From NCBI RefSeq assembly GCF_032854445.1, contig NC_088305.1:27674628-27738627 (forward strand): DNA of 64,000 bases. Reading direction: 5' to 3'. The notes beneath the pieces were generated by a model. It was not told the origin of the DNA. It saw only the letters and a list, made by a program, of their open reading frames with translations, and made no database searches. Both the position numbers and the translations under genes were made by a program. Below, in pieces: positions 10,746 to 20,706 of this stretch (positions are counted from its first letter, which is position 1; the number at the start of each line of letters is the position of its first letter). The DNA is from Liolophura sinensis (Eukaryota > Mollusca > Polyplacophora > Chitonida > Chitonidae).

Positions 10746-11179
10746 GAAGTCGGATGTGAGACAACTGACCAAATCCGTTGTTATCCCCTCGGTTCACCTC
10801 GGCTTTCGTAAACTGACCTGTCATATCAGTGAAAACTTCATCAGTATGGCGTAAGGCGCAAACTGAGAATATCATTCTGACGCCGACGAATCCGGTAGAG
10901 CTGGGAGGCCTTTCAAGGTATCCGTAGGTTAAACACCTAGAACTACAAAAGTACACGTAGAGGCTGATTCGAGCATGATGTTTACAGTATCAGGTAGTGG
11001 CAGTTGTATGTATAAGCCCTTGCGTTTAAAATATGGTAAAATATTAAGTCGCCCTTTCTAACTGGGAGGTCAAAGGTTCAGTTGTGGAGAGTGTCACGAC
11101 TGAGACCAAGTCTACAATAAGCAATTCTGGCACTCATGCTCTTGACGTTCCAGCATTAGGGGACATGCCATGTAGGCCC

Positions 11180-11935
11180 TATCGGTCAGCCATTTATCAG
11201 TATACTGGGACTGTGTGGTGTCATGGTGTTAGTATATTGTGACTGGGTGAATGGGTGTCATGGTGTCTGGTGTTGTATTCTCTGGCTATGTGGGACGTCA
11301 TGTCTGGTGTCAGTCATATTGCGGCTGGTACATGGGGTGTCAACTTTGGTGTCAGTGTACCATGACTGGATGGGATGTCACGTCTGGTGCCAGAATACCG
11401 TGACTGGACAGGGTGTCATGTTGTGTCAGTATGCTGTGGCTGGATGAGGTGTAATGTCTGCTGTCAGTATGCACTGTGACCGCTGCATGGGGTCTCATAT
11501 TTGGTGTCATTATACTGTGACTGCGTGCATGGGGTGTCATATCTGGTGTTAGTGTATTGTGGTTGGGTGGGGTGCTATGTCTGGTGTCAGTATATACTGT
11601 TACTGGCGCATGGGGTGTATTGTCTGGTGCTACTATACCGCGACTGATGGGGTGTCATATCTGGTGTCAGTATTTTGTGGCTGGGTGGGGTGTTATGCTT
11701 GGTCTCATCATACTGTGACTTGGTGCATGGAGTGTCATATCTGGGGTCAGTATACCGTGACTAGGTGGAATATCATGTGGGGTGTCAGTATATGCTGTTA
11801 TTGTTGCATGGGGTGTCATGTCTAGTGTCAGCATATGCTGTGACTGTTGCACGGGGTGTCATGCCCAGTGTCAGCATATGCTGTTACACGGGGTGTGATA
11901 TCTAGTGTCAGCATACTGCTGGTTACGTGTGGTGG
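11180..11935 (+). repeat. degenerate ~42-bp minisatellite
   Basis: About 17-18 loose copies around GGGGTGTCATGTCTGGTGTC, AGTATACTGTGACTGG. Unit length varies through small insertions and deletions. Open frames on both strands here are repeat artefacts. Confidence 0.9.
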
Positions 11936-12026
11936 TAAATCATTCCAGCATTATATAAAGTATTGATGTGATAGATAATCTACAGACCTACAGATTGCTT
12001 CCAAGCGGGATCACTCCACTGACCAG

Positions 12027-13120
12027 GGTACGTATCTGTTAAAGGGGGTAGTCATTTTCTACACTAATAATAGTAGTCCTGTCTATGAATGTTTTACGGA
12101 CTCCAGCAAAGCTTTTGACAAGATTAACTACTGGACAGTACTTCGGAGACTTTTCGACTGTTATGTGCCCTTTATTTGCTTTATACTTGGTTTCATGTGC
12201 AATGGGAGACTGGAGGATAAGTTGCAAAATGACATTAGAACGCTTCGTTTTCTTGTGTGACGATGCAGATGCAGAGCGTGTGTATATCAGAACACGTATA
12301 CAGATGCTTCTTACGTAATAAATAGTTCACAGCTTTAGACCGTCTTGATACAGGTGGGAATGAGTTGTACGAGTCCGTCATTGTTTTCTGTTAAATGGGC
12401 TTCGTTGATGTCTGATTACTTTACTATATCCAATGTGGTGCGCCAAGGTGGAATATTACCTCCCTGTTTGTTTTCTATTTCTTTGCACGATCTTGGTGTT
12501 TCACTAACTATACCATATTGCGGGACATCTATTAATCACCTGTTGTCTGCGGATGTTATGTGTCTTTTGTGTCCGTCTGCAAAGTCTCTGCGATGTTTAG
12601 TAGAAATTTGTTCGGATTATTCTATCTCCCATGATAGTTTATACAACTGCGAAAAAAACCTATATTTTTTGGTAACACCTAAAGGCTACAAAAGATTTCT
12701 CAACCCCGTCTCTAAGATTTTGTGGAGAAAGACTGCTTTACGTAAATAGGTATGCATGTATGCATGTCTAGGGCATGGTGTTACATACATCCTCAGCGAC
12801 AACTGTAACACTGATAGGTAACGCAGAAAACTCTATCCATGTAAATGTAAAAAGACATTATTCCGTACATAGACTACTGTACGAATGTATATTGCTGCTC
12901 TCTATGGCGTGTATATCGTCAGAGTAATGCAAACTATGTATAATTCGTTCCGAAGGCTCATGAATCTCAAGTATACAGTAGCTGTAGTGCTGGTGGAACG
13001 TTTATAACGCACAGTATGGTGTCTTTTGGTGATTTGTTGCGCAAGACGGTGTTCCCACTTTACAGAAGTCTAGATTATAGTAATACTGCGTGCTGTTCAC
13101 TCGTCGGATTTGGTGGCACA
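12027..13120 (+). mobile_element. non-LTR retrotransposon RT remnant
   Basis: Frame-broken pieces on the + strand match the order of a LINE-type reverse transcriptase. 12030-12190 reads SSPVYECFTDSSKAFDKINY (RT block with the first catalytic Asp). 12420-12680 reads NVVRQGGILPPCLFSISLHD, then LLSADVMCLLCPSAKSLRC (a decayed YADD box) and CSDYSISHDSLYNCEKN. 12860-13090 resembles the C-terminal region (YCTNVYCCSLWRVYRQS). Several frameshifts and stops show it is dead. The clade (CR1- or Jockey-like) is a guess from the wording of the motifs. Confidence 0.75.
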
Positions 13121-13439
13121 CTATGTAATCCGTTCAAAACGGCAAAACATTCTGTTCTGACCCTAAGGCATGCATCAGGTGAAACTAGTATGCCTTTTTT
13201 CCCTTTTTTTATATTCTAAATTCCTTTCTGTATATGAACTTTAGTCTGAAACAAAAAAAAATAGTCATTATCATTATCACCATGGAGACCATATGACACT
13301 GATACACATAAAATATTCATCTTACATTCTAGGAAGCACACGTGGTGTTACATTGTCATCGATCGACAGTCGTGGTAGTCTCAATTCTGGTAAAACGGCC
13401 TTTCTGACATGGGTAAGTTCCGTGATTTTTTTGGTGTGT

Positions 13440-13487
13440 GTGTGTGGGGGGGGGGGGGGGGGGGGGGTGATGGGGGGGGGGTAGGGT
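13440..13487 (+). repeat. GT/G-rich low-complexity tract
   Basis: GTGTGTGTGTG followed by a run of more than 20 G and a second run of 9-10 G. Confidence 0.9.
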
Positions 13488-13561
13488 TTCATTTTGTCAG
13501 TAGCATATTTACATCAATCTTCTGGCCACTGTGAATGTATTTCTGACAACAAATCGTGAGT

Positions 13562-13788
13562 TACTGCATAGGGCCTACATAAGTGGCCAACATTATGGTG
13601 GGTGGAAACTGGGCACAGCCGGGAGAAACCCACGACCATCCACAGGTTGCTGGCAGACCTTCCCGCGTACGGCCGGAGAGGAGGCCAGCATAAGCTGGAC
13701 TTGAACTCACATCGACCGCATTTGTGAGAGACTCCTGGGTCATAACGCTGCTCTAGTGCGCTAACCAAATGAGCCACTTGGGCCCCCT
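13562..13788 (-). mobile_element. SINE family A, 3' tail lost
   Basis: Antisense copy from the conserved centre (GGCCAACATTATGGTGGG) to the tRNA-like head (CGCTAACCAAATGAGCCACT). The TTGAGTACGGCGTAAAAC tail is missing. Confidence 0.85.
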
Positions 13789-13929
13789 AAATAAAAATAA
13801 ATCATGCTAATTATCAATCTGAAGTTTAATCAAATTAGTGCTTTATTTTTTTTTCTGTAAAGTTGCTGATGAACATATGGCAAATGGTGAAGAATCGTTA
13901 TAAAGTATTCCGAATACGGATCACAACCA

Positions 13930-14062
13930 AATTGTGCCAAGATAAAGCTGTGCCAAGATGAAGTTGTGCGAGATAAAGCTGTGCCAAGACGAAGCTGTGC
14001 CAAGAGGAAGCTGGGCCAAGATAAAGCTGTGCCAAGATGAAGCTGGGCCAAGATGAAGCCTC
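13930..14062 (+). repeat. ~15-bp tandem repeat
   Basis: About eight units of TGTGCCAAGATGAAGC, open in several frames on the minus strand only because of the short period. Confidence 0.9.
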
Positions 14063-14315
14063 GCACGAAACTCCGTGCATGGCTTCTTCACGACATCTAC
14101 CAATGGTGGAGAATATTTTGAAGAATTCCTGGACCGAGATACTGCTGTGTACAAAGTTTCATCAAAATCCGTACATGTCGCCTTTCCGTAGAAAGTTGCA
14201 GACAGACATACAGACTAATAACGGCACCAAAAATTTAATGGAAGTACTGTTATAAATAAATAAAGTAAAATAAACAAATCCGTTTTTCTCCCAAGATTTT
14301 TCTGTTGTGTTGTAG

Positions 14316-14383
14316 GAGGCATTATAAAGTGGCTTACCGGCGCCAACTGTTACATCTACTGTAACCACTTCCTATCGGCGTGG
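14316..14383 (+). CDS. SLC40A1: ferroportin A exon 2 (start of TM1)
   Basis: 68 bp, the same length as copy B exon 2. The acceptor is TTGTGTTGTAG ending at 14315 and the donor is GTTGGT at 14384. It reads KWLTGANCYIYCNHFLSAW, matching the vertebrate YLTS...LYLGHSLSTW stretch at the start of TM1. Phase 1 in, phase 0 out. Confidence 0.85.
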
Positions 14384-15046
14384 GTTGGTAGCTTTTATTT
14401 GTTTGTTTGTTTGTTTTTCACCATTCTCAGGAACTTTCCAGTAATATTTGGGAGGGCAGTTTTTTCCTATGAACTTTCCTGTGTGGGCAGGACATTTGTC
14501 AGGCTCGTAGAAGACATAAAAGGTTTCTTGGTGGGCTTGAATTTCAATTTGCTCTCCGCGCAGATCGGTTCGAAACATGGCTTCCATAGTGTCAAAACCT
14601 CCCACTGTATTAATATTTGATGTCTGTTAATAGTCTCCACATCACAGCTATACCACGTGCTGTGTCATACGGGGGGGGGGGGAGGGGTCAAGGCCAAATC
14701 TGTTAACCGAACTGAAAACAAAGAATGGAAAGCGGCTGTTATTACTGATTTACATGCATAGGCCTAGTCCGTCATTGTGTCGTCATTTGATTTGACACTG
14801 CATTGAATTTTGCTTGAAATTATTTTCATTAATATATAATGTTATGCCTAAATGCTCATGCCATGCTTAAAACACAGATGCATCTCAACTGAGCGTGGAA
14901 TAGGCCTACATAAGTATTTTCCCCCAGAACAATTGTACCATTAAGACAATTTTAATGGGCGTACGTTGATTGTTAATTGTTAAGTACGACGCGAAAACTG
15001 ACACATACATACACATATTCATACATACGCACACACACGCATGCAC

Positions 15047-15118
<72 letters not shown>

Positions 15119-15315
15119 GCACGCATACATACATACATACATACATACATACATACACACGCACACGCGTGCATACATACATACACATATATACACTCAA
15201 ACAAGCACGCGTACATACATATAAATGGCACGCACGCGCATGCACACATACATACACGCGCGCACACATGCGCACACACGTGCACACGCGCGCACACACA
15301 CGCATGTACACACAC

Positions 15316-15346
<31 letters not shown>

Positions 15347-18300
15347 AACACACACACACGCACATGCACACATACATACATTTTAAAGGTTCGACCTAAA
15401 TATTATATTAAGGGCGAATGAGCAAGCGTCGGACAAGGTGGCAAACATTTTAAAACATTCAATTTTTTCAATGCATTATCTCTAGGCCTACTTTATGAGC
15501 TATTTCGAGGTCCTCTCATCTTGTAAACGAAGTCTGGTTTGAAATTTTGCATTATTTTCAGACCAGTGACGTCTAATAAATTACAAACATCGATGCGTAC
15601 TTTTTACTTAATTCTGCTTAAGTCACAGTGCAAGAATGTTTGTTATGTAATAAAGAAAACAGTGAAAAGGCTGAATAAATAAATGGCTATATCTTCTGCA
15701 GGGCGCAAGGATGTGGCTCTTCTCTGTCGGTGTGTTCCTCATCCGGATTTCTCCAGAATCCTTACAGTTGTCCGGTATCTATGGCTTAGTCACCGGTGCA
15801 GCTGTCCTTGTGTTTGCTCCGCTCATCGGCGACTGGGTGGATAAGAATCAAAGGTTGCGAGGTGCGCTTGCGTCAGTTTGGAAGAAAAACACCATTGAAC
15901 GCAATTTTCCTTACACAATTTTTCCTTGCATATAAGACTACATTAGAATTTTTGATCCTAATTAAGCGGTAGACAGGAGAAAATGAACGGAGCATTTTCA
16001 TTGTTCGTTTGATACGAGGTATATGATGGAATTGCCTATTTCTGTCAGTATTGAGAAAAGCTAATGAGCTAATGGTTGTTTGATGATATTAACAACTAAG
16101 AAAAATTATCATCCATTCATGACGTGTCCTTTAGCCCCTGTAAACACCATAGTACCCAGGTAATGCCGACTTTCTGACAACCAGTATTAGGGTGTACAAC
16201 AGGAGGGTCTTACTAGAGATACTTTTGGCATATTTTCCTGCATATTTCTTCTCACTGAATTTGTAAATTCTGCTTAAGCGATGGTGCAAGTTGGGGAGGG
16301 GGGGGAGTGTTCTTTGCTTCTATTTAAACATTTACAGTTATAATAAAACCCTAATTACGGTAAACGGACAAGGGGACGTATCTCACCGGTTGCGTGTGAC
16401 CATCTGCCAACAATCCACACTACCATTACCTGTTCTGGGCTTTTTTATATGATGTATACTAAACGCTAAGAAACAAAACTGTACTTTCTAATCATGCTTA
16501 ATAGCAAGATTCTCTTTTATTCTACCCTGTAGCGGCTCGTGTCACTCTCCTCATGCAGTATGTAAACATGATCGTCTTCGCTGTTCTCGTTTGTCTTCTC
16601 GTGAGATTCTACGCTACTGCCAAAGAATTATGGAATGGTTGGTTGCTAACGTTGTGGCAATCCGTCATCATTCTGGTGGCTGTGTTAGCCAACATGGCGA
16701 ACATTGGTTATCGAATCTCTGTCCAGAGAGATTGGATTGTGGAAATTTGTGGAAAAGACAAAGATCAGCTTGCAAGTATGAATCAAATAAGTTGTGAAAC
16801 GTTTTCTTTGAAGTACACTATTCATACATTTACTTCAATTTGTTTGATTACTTTGCTGAATCATTTTTCATTTTCACTGTTACTTCCCAGGCAAATATCT
16901 AATCATGGATTAGTTGATTTGTAACAAATAAACGATTACCCCATGCAGATTTTTTTGTAAATACATACAAAACCATACTATAACTCCAGAATTTTGGCGC
17001 CATTTGCGAAAAAAATCCGTGGTGGCACCACATATTTCTATGTGTTTATTTGATTGGTGTTTTATGCCGAAGTGTGTTGTTATAGTGAAGAATATTGGCC
17101 TTGGACGATAGGGGCAAGCAGTATGCATGGTTGGAAGAAATCGGGCATCACCCTGGGGGAAATCGGTGACCCATCCGCTGGCTGCTGGCAGACGTTTCAG
17201 CGTACCACCAGATTAAATGGCCATTTACAAATAAAATATTCACGGGGAAAATGGATCCATGAAAACTTTGGGTTTTACTGATGAAAAACTGAAGACTTGT
17301 CTCTCTTCTCATGCACAGCAATGGGGGCTGTTTTACGTCGGATTGACCTAGTCAATAAAATCCTGGCTCCCATAGCAACCGGGCAGATCATGACCTTTGC
17401 GTCTATTTTGATTGGAGCCATCTTTATTGCCAGTTGGAATGTTGTTTCCATGTTTCTGGAATATTTCCTGCTGAGGAAGGTCTACAAATCCGTACCGTCA
17501 CTGGCGACAAAACAGACACGATCTGGTTTTAAAGGTATTTGTGTTATTTTATTAGCTTTAGGCAACGGATCGTTTATGCAGTAAATGACCTAAAATTTCG
17601 TCCCAAAAGTTGCATTTTAGAGGCAAGTTAATGCCATAAAATATCACCTTTGGTGCTGATGTGTACAATTTTCCAGTAGATCATCGTCATTTGTCCCCAA
17701 CAAACCTCAGCACAGCTTCTGGGAGCACTAGAGCTCTCAGAACGAGGCAAATCGTTCAACTTCAGGACATTGACTTCGTGTCTATCTATACAAACCATAT
17801 ATACGCTCTCAGATTGTCTATTTCATGGGGGGTCTCCGTGGCTCAGTTGGTTAGCGCGCTAGCGCAGCGTAATGACCCAGGAGTCTCTCACCAATGCGGT
17901 CGCTGTGAGTTCAAGTCCAGCTCATGCTGGCTTTCTTTCCGGCCGTACGTGGGAAGGTCTTTCAGCAACCTGCGGATGGTTGTGGGTTTCCCCCGGGCTG
18001 TGCCCGCTTTCCACCCACCATAATGCTGGCCGCCATCGTATAAGTGAAATATTCTTGAGTACGGCGTAAAACACCAATCCAAAAAAAAGGTAATTCATGG
18101 AACATCATAACCTGGATTCATTCTGTAGTCATTTCTTCTCATACATGCTTACACAGGAGAACAACCACGCACTGTATTCTTTGGCTGCTCACCCTGCGTG
18201 ATATTTTAGTAAAAGATCAAAAAGCTGATAGTTTGTCTTCGACAGTCCATACTGTGTTAACCCTTTGATTGTCATCTGTGTTGTAGGGAAGGTGGCAGAG

Positions 18301-20706
18301 AAAACGACAGATAGAGAAGATGATACCGCTATGCAATCATTGCCAATCCAACCTCAGACAGAAAAAAACGAGTATACTTTCCGATCGGATACAGAACCTG
18401 ACACATGCTCTGAAGATCTGACCACTAAAAATGAAAATAACAGTTGCACCAATGAGAGAAAAGGTTCTGTTCACTCTCGGCACAAGCCAGGAAATGGTTC
18501 ACAAATTTTGGCCACTGGGAACGACATTATCGCATCTGAATTTGAGGATGAGGCAGCCAACGTAACGACAGGAGAGTCAACCCGACCTCGATCTGAGTCG
18601 GAACCTGAATTAGCGGAAAGAATCAATGAAAAAACTGACACAATCCCGAAAGGTTTTCGACCACAAACTAGTGCATCGTTACAAGGAAACCTGGAAGTAG
18701 CTGAAATATCCTACCAACAAACGGGATGTTGCCACGAAAAGAGGATGTGTTACAAAGTTTTTGGAACATTCATCATTTTATTTAAGGGTTGGAAGACATA
18801 CATGCGCCACAAAGTAGCACGTGCTGGACTAGGACTGGCGTTCCTGTACCTGACGGTTTTGGGATTTGACAATATAACTACAGGTAAGCTTTGCTTTTTT
18901 TCTAAGGGTGCCACATATTAATACTAAAAAAATGTTTTGTTTTCCAGATACAGGTATCTTTAATTGTGTATTCTGATTCGTTCTATATTTCTAACGCCTG
19001 GAAAAAATGAGTATAGAAAATGGAACTCCGTGACATGAAAAGAAAAACTATTTTCCTGTTAAAGTGCTAGGGATTGTAAAAAAGGAAAAAGTTAAATCTG
19101 GAAAAAGAAGGATTGAAATCTATGCGTTAAATTAATGTGATTCATTTTTAACTTTTTAAGAGAAGGTGAGTGGGTTTTGTATAACCACATAATGCTGGGG
19201 AAGAGTACTCTGACTCTGACCTTTCTTCCTATATTTTAAAATGTAGACAAAATTTTTCTGAACACTATTGAATTAATCTCCTACTCGTGATCAATATAAA
19301 GGTTGTTTCAACATTAAAAGATGTGTTTAGATTGAGGAAAACTGTTTTCGTGTCCGAGTACCCAAACATCGGCTACATGTTTCATATATAAAGCTTAGAA
19401 TTCTGATATTTGAATTCGTTTAACTCTCTGCTTCATGTTTTACCTTTCATCCTCTTTTAGTGAGTTGAACATTGATGATTAATGTGTTCCATTATGTTGG
19501 CAGGGTATGCCTTTTCCCAGGGTCTCTCCGAATCGACCCTAGGTTTTCTGATGGCCACGGGGGCGTTAGTGGGCATCCTGGGCACATTCGCCTTCACTTC
19601 ACTCGCATACGTCGATGGGTCGGACTGGAGAGAACAGGGCTCTTTTCCTTCTCGGCAGAAATCCTCTGTCTCACTCTCAGTGTCGCCTCGATCTGGGCTC
19701 CCGGAAGCCCATTCGATCCTATCCATTGGTGGGAAAACAAACAATCGAGCGTTTCCGGGCGCTTTTGTAACACCTCTGAGCAATCACTGCCGACATCGAC
19801 TAATGCCATAACTGGGTACCAGACAAGCAATCCTGCCCAATCAGGTCTATTGATAATTATGACTAGCAACGCCACCGGAAGTGACGCAAATGAAACCTTG
19901 CCTGCGATTTGTTCAACAGACGAACCGGTTCACTCGTATGTCTCTGTGGCGTTGTTGTTGACTGGGATAATTTCTGCACGATTTGGTTAGTTCCGTCATT
20001 TAATAAGCATATACACGATCGGCAACTCAAGCGTTGTCTCAATGATGTCTTTTATTTATCAATATTTCGGCTCTCGATGTTACCTATTCAGGTTCAGGGT
20101 GAAGGGAAGCTGTTTTCATTGGTCACTCCTATAACGGTTTTCCGTAAAAGATAACATGCAGTGGAAAGCAGATTAAATAAAAAGAGGAAAACAGTAATTA
20201 AATGTTGAAGCATAAAACTTAAATATAAACCCGTAATTAAACAGACAATCCACCTTTAATACGGCCATGGATTTGAACAAACTCAGGCAGAGATACAGAG
20301 GCGTTACATACAAAAAGCCTATTTAAACAGATATGACGTAACAAATAAGTAAATATTTGTCGAATGTGTTAATTCAGAAATGTTCTTATTTCTTGTTTTC
20401 ATTCAAGGGCTCTGGATTACCGATCTGACCATCACTCAGTTAATTCTCGAGAACGTGGTCGAGTCAGAAAGAGGCGTGTTCAACGGAGTTCAAAGTTCTC
20501 TCAACCAGTTGATGGACATGTTGAAATTTGCCTTGGTCGTTGGCTTGCCACAACTCGAGTTGTTTGGAATTCTGGTGCTCATTTCCTTCACGGCCGTCTC
20601 AACTGGAGGTGCTTATTATGCTTCGTACTCAAAGAAAGTTAGGGGCAATTTGTTCCGTTTTGAAAAACTTAATTGTCTTTCATTTACTAAGGGAAACAAC
20701 TGTTGA
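14316..20706 (+). CDS. SLC40A1: ferroportin-like iron exporter, copy A (frame broken, exon 1 not found)
   Basis: Ferroportin moves Fe2+ out of cells across the plasma membrane (major-facilitator fold, twelve helices). Seven coding exons are recognised at 14316-14383, 15702-15861, 16533-16775, 17319-17534, 18287-18883, 19504-19985 and 20408-20706, matching exons 2-8 of copy B in position and phase. Conserved family motifs include [45 protein letters not shown] and [14 protein letters not shown]. Exon 7 has a 5-bp tandem duplication that shifts the frame, so no full product can be made from this sequence as given; a sequencing error or allele is possible. The vertebrate Asp39 position is Ala, His43 is Leu, Cys326 is Asn and His507 is Lys. 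The first coding exon was not identified. It lies 26 kb upstream of copy B on the same strand. Confidence 0.85.
14649..14700 (+). repeat. poly-G tract in ferroportin A intron 2
   Basis: A run of about 11 G followed by AGGGG near 14671, within the long intron between exons 2 and 3. Confidence 0.8.
15000..15385 (+). repeat. compound microsatellite (CA, TA, ACAT)
   Basis: Blocks of (AC)n, (AT)n and (ATAC)n inside intron 2 of ferroportin A. All six frames are nearly stop-free, giving false open frames of 80-140 codons. Confidence 0.98.
15702..15861 (+). CDS. SLC40A1: ferroportin A exon 3 (TM1-TM2)
   Basis: 160 bp, equal to copy B. The acceptor is ATCTTCTGCAG and the donor is GTGCGC at 15862, a weak site where copy B has GTAAGC. 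It starts GARMWLFSVGVFLIRISPES where copy B has GDRMWQF; the second residue is the metal-site Asp (human D39) in copy B and Ala here. It ends [15 protein letters not shown]. Confidence 0.88.
16533..16775 (+). CDS. SLC40A1: ferroportin A exon 4 (TM3-TM4)
   Basis: 243 bp, phase 1 to 1, the same as copy B. The acceptor is TTCTACCCTGTAG and the donor is GTATGA at 16776. It reads AARVTLLMQYVNMIVFAVLV, then a second hydrophobic helix (VIILVAVLANMANIGY), then [19 protein letters not shown], the family-typical QRDWIV motif. Confidence 0.9.
17045..17215 (-). mobile_element. SINE family A, degenerate, in intron
   Basis: Antisense remnant in intron 4 of ferroportin A: TTTGATTGGTGTTTTATGCC, GAAATCGGGCATCACCC, GGCTGCTGGCAGACG. 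It is strongly diverged and has no counterpart in copy B. Confidence 0.55.
17319..17534 (+). CDS. SLC40A1: ferroportin A exon 5 (TM5 and start of TM6 region)
   Basis: 216 bp, phase 1 to 1, equal to copy B. The acceptor is TTCTCATGCACAG and the donor is GTATTT at 17535. It reads [20 protein letters not shown], then [20 protein letters not shown], then VEYFLL-type WKVYKS (here FLEYFLLRKVYKSVPSLA). The human D157 (RRID) and Q182 (GQIM) positions are kept. The first 80 bp are almost identical in DNA to copy B. Confidence 0.92.
17576..17765 (+). mobile_element. MITE-like element, family 2
   Basis: Begins GTAAATGACCTAAAATTT and continues with AAAGTTGCATTTTA, CATAAAATATCACC and TTTTCCAGTAGATCATC, the same order as copies at 41667 and 61200. 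The right end is not clear. It sits in intron 5 of ferroportin A. Confidence 0.6.
17827..18088 (+). mobile_element. SINE family A, full length
   Basis: Complete copy in intron 5 of ferroportin A. The tRNA-like head is GTGGCTCAGTTGGTTAGCGC (A box) with GTGAGTTCAAGTCCAGC (B-box region). The conserved body contains CCACCATAATGCTGGCC. The tail is TGAAATATTCTTGAGTACGG, CGTAAAACACCAATCC and an A run. TTCATGG lies on both sides as a possible target-site duplication. Confidence 0.92.
18287..18883 (+). CDS. SLC40A1: ferroportin A exon 6 (large cytosolic loop and TM7)
   Basis: 597 bp, phase 1 to 1. The acceptor is CATCTGTGTTGTAG and the donor is GTAAGC at 18884. The first 140 residues are polar and acidic (central cytosolic loop, about 58 residues longer than in copy B). 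Then come TGCCHEKRMCYKVFGTFIIL, WKTYMRHKVARAGLGLAFLY and [12 protein letters not shown]. Asn stands at the vertebrate hepcidin-binding Cys326 position in GFDCITTG. Confidence 0.9.
19504..19985 (+). CDS. SLC40A1: ferroportin A exon 7 (TM8-TM9, frameshifted)
   Basis: 482 bp, while every other phase 1-1 exon has a length divisible by 3; copy B exon 7 is 483 bp. The acceptor is ATGTTGGCAG and the donor is GTTAGT at 19986. It starts YAFSQGLSESTLGFLMATGA in one frame. After a duplicated TTCAC at 19593-19602, homology continues in another frame as [20 protein letters not shown] and [11 protein letters not shown]. The rest is a Ser/Thr/Asn-rich extracellular loop and a helix [12 protein letters not shown]. 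Confidence 0.9.
19593..19602 (+). pseudogene. SLC40A1: 5-bp tandem duplication breaking ferroportin A
   Basis: TTCACTTCAC stands where copy B has a single TTCAC (GCTTTCACTCGGATACG). It adds 5 bp, so the frame after FAFT is lost. It is the only coding lesion seen in the recognised exons. Confidence 0.85.
20408..20706 (+). CDS. SLC40A1: ferroportin A exon 8 (TM10-TM12 and stop)
   Basis: The acceptor is TTGTTTTCATTCAAG; a TGA stop lies at 20704-20706. It reads GLWITDLTITQLILENVVES, then [20 protein letters not shown], then LISFTAVSTGGAYYASYSKK. The human His507 position (LLHF) is Lys (MLKF). The C-terminus ends TKGNNC, about 17 residues shorter than copy B. Confidence 0.9.

Noticed and set aside
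14970-15421. Open frames of 84-140 codons on both strands
   Set aside because: They lie in a (CA)n/(TA)n/(ATAC)n microsatellite where stops are absent by composition.
17827-17905. tRNA gene at SINE heads
   Set aside because: The A and B boxes are tRNA-like, but there is no foldable cloverleaf with anticodon stem and every case continues into a SINE body.
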